DNA of 64,000 nt from Chryseobacterium ureilyticum (GTDB lineage Bacteria > Bacteroidota > Bacteroidia > Flavobacteriales > Weeksellaceae): positions 248,001 to 312,000 of the forward strand of contig NZ_FTOL01000001.1 in assembly GCF_900156735.1 (NCBI RefSeq), given 5' to 3'. Within the stretch, counting starts at the first letter, position 1; each line of letters begins with the position of its first letter. Positions 62,927-64,000 of the stretch are shown piece by piece. The notes under the pieces are model-generated. The model searched no databases. It was not told the DNA's origin and saw nothing but the letters and a program-made list of their open reading frames with translations. The translations under genes and the position numbers were made by a program.

Positions 62927-64000
62927 TTAGTATAAATTTTGCCAGGTAGAACCGTCACATCCTTGGTGTTTTTTCGTAGTCGCATTATAGCGTATAGCAC
63001 CTTCACTGGCAGGGTCGCAACTTGAGTTTGGGGTCTGAGGGACAATACGAATAGAGGTATTAACCGTTATGTCACTTTGAATAGCACTTCCTCCAGGAGT
63101 AAATGTTGATGGGTCTATATTAATACCAACTATCGTTTTTGTGTTGGTAGCTGTACTTTTGAAATAGTGAATATCATTGCTGTAAACAGTATTGAATGAT
63201 TTTCCGGAGATAGTTCCATTGTTACCCAGAACCATACTTCCAGAAGATGCTCCTATGATACCATTCTGTGAACCAAAAATATAACCTCCACTATTAGAAG
63301 TATTATTGGTTCCAACTGTATATCCGCTACCAATAGGATTCGATAACGTTCCGTTCCTGTCACCAATCACCATTCCTGATTGATTAGTGAAGTTACTGCC
63401 ACCAATAACAGTTGTGTTTGCACTTGGTACACTATTGTCATTTCCTAAAACAAAGGTTCCTCCTTGGAATGATATACCTGTATTAGAAGAGGTTATTACA
63501 TTTCTAAGACCTAATACAAAGTTTTTCTGCCCTGATACGGTATTTCCATATCCAAGAGCCATTGAATATGATCCGGAGTTAGTATTGTTTGTCCCAGCAG
63601 CATCATATCCAATTGCTATGGAGTTCGTGGATGATGCACTATTATTACTTCCTATCGCTATAGAATTATTACCGATGGCATTATTACCTGTACCTAAGGC
63701 AACAGATGTTGTTCCGCTTGCTGTATTATTTGCTCCCCATGAAAAGGAATTCAATGTTCCACCACCACCGTTCAGAGAGCCGTCTGTTCCTAGAATAGCT
63801 CTGGTGATATTATTAGTAGCAAATGCTAGTGTTTTAGCATCTTTAGTTCCGATGTAGTTTGTAGAAGCTGTTCCTAATGTTCCAGCTCCTGAAGTTGTGG
63901 TATTTCCTGTTAATTTCCAGTCACTGGTATCTGCAGTTGCAGGAATAGTATTTACTACAGTTGCACCAAGAGTTCCAGTAACGTTTCCTGCTAATGGTAG
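62927..64000 (-). CDS. YadA-head-like surface protein, 5' end outside window
   Basis: At least 357 residues; the frame stays open to the window edge, and the first start-like codon inside (TTG at 63754) is in mid-repeat. The body has repeats of 14 or so residues of the trimeric-autotransporter head type (SVALGTGNNAIGNNSIAIGS, SIAIGYDAAG, SMALGYGNTV). It ends not with a YadA anchor nor a T9SS domain but with a Cys-containing tail (CDPASEGAIRYNATTKKHQG, CDGSTWQNLY), a tail seen in fibre-like proteins. Left-handed beta-roll stalk or fibre expected. Confidence 0.8.
   Translation of the reverse strand, partial: LPLAGNVTGTLGATVVNTIPATADTSDWKLTGNTTTSGAGTLGTASTNYIGTKDAKTLAFATNNITRAILGTDGSLNGGGGTLNSFSWGANNTASGTTSVALGTGNNAIGNNSIAIGSNNSASSTNSIAIGYDAAGTNNTNSGSYSMALGYGNTVSGQKNFVLGLRNVITSSNTGISFQGGTFVLGNDNSVPSANTTVIGGSNFTNQSGMVIGDRNGTLSNPIGSGYTVGTNNTSNSGGYIFGSQNGIIGASSGSMVLGNNGTISGKSFNTVYSNDIHYFKSTATNTKTIVGINIDPSTFTPGGSAIQSDITVNTSIRIVPQTPNSSCDPASEGAIRYNATTKKHQGCDGSTWQNLY

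Noticed and set aside
63387..63857. 156-codon plus-strand ORF opposite the adhesin-like gene
   Set aside because: The repeat structure of the minus-strand protein explains the long open frame; its translation is a Pro/Leu-rich shadow.

Overview
The window looks like a chromosomal segment of a flavobacterium of the Chryseobacterium type (Bacteroidota, Weeksellaceae). This is inferred from low GC, four secreted proteins ending in type IX secretion (T9SS) type A sorting domains, promoters of the TAnnTTTG form, lipoproteins with SCKGQ-like lipoboxes, a bacterial alpha-2-macroglobulin carrying a SusC-like plug segment, and the general codon style. No rRNA, tRNA, CRISPR array or transposase was recognised.

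Layout. 1-5.3 kb: the 3' part of an alpha-2-macroglobulin family gene. 5.4-8.6 kb: a tightly coupled three-gene unit with a P-loop GTPase between two membrane-anchored partners, possibly a GTPase-centred conflict system. 8.6-9.3 kb: two copies of a ~115 bp non-coding repeat. 9.3-10.4 kb: a glycerolipid acyltransferase. 10.9-14.8 kb: a modular cell-wall toxin (GH19-like muramidase plus amidase), an adjacent lipoprotein that is probably its immunity protein, and a decayed downstream gene. 14.9-23.8 kb: a defence-type island with a decayed DUF4357 gene, a HARE-HTH/nuclease-like protein with a small P-loop partner, an XRE regulator, a serine recombinase, and a type IIG restriction-modification enzyme. 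The specificity domain of that enzyme faces a silent alternative copy across inverted repeats, giving an invertible, recombinase-linked phase-variation locus.

23.9-41.8 kb: an 18 kb minus-strand operon for what appears to be an undescribed polyketide- or PUFA-like 'secondary lipid'. The first gene encodes a 2346-residue megasynthase (two nitronate-monooxygenase/PfaD-like barrels, KS, AT, two ACPs, KR). The second encodes a 1421-residue KS-AT-DH-phosphopantetheinyl transferase. They are followed by a discrete ACP, an alpha/beta hydrolase, a tandem-fused GT1 glycosyltransferase, two condensation-like (HHxxxDG) acyltransferases and a small membrane protein. Together these could build a reduced acyl chain, release it, glycosylate it (perhaps twice), acylate it and place it in a membrane. 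A 52-codon relic upstream looks like a leftover of this gene pair.

42.8-46.3 kb: a periplasmic glutaminase, a GT-C-like membrane protein and a lipoprotein. 46.7-57.4 kb: a giant PKD-containing T9SS protein followed by three tandem paralogous T9SS proteins. 57.5-60.1 kb: a phospholipase-D-like membrane protein, a small membrane protein and an unrecognised exported protein. 60.2-64 kb: a T9SS protein with thrombospondin-type-3-like calcium repeats and the 3' part of a YadA-head-like surface protein that runs off the window.
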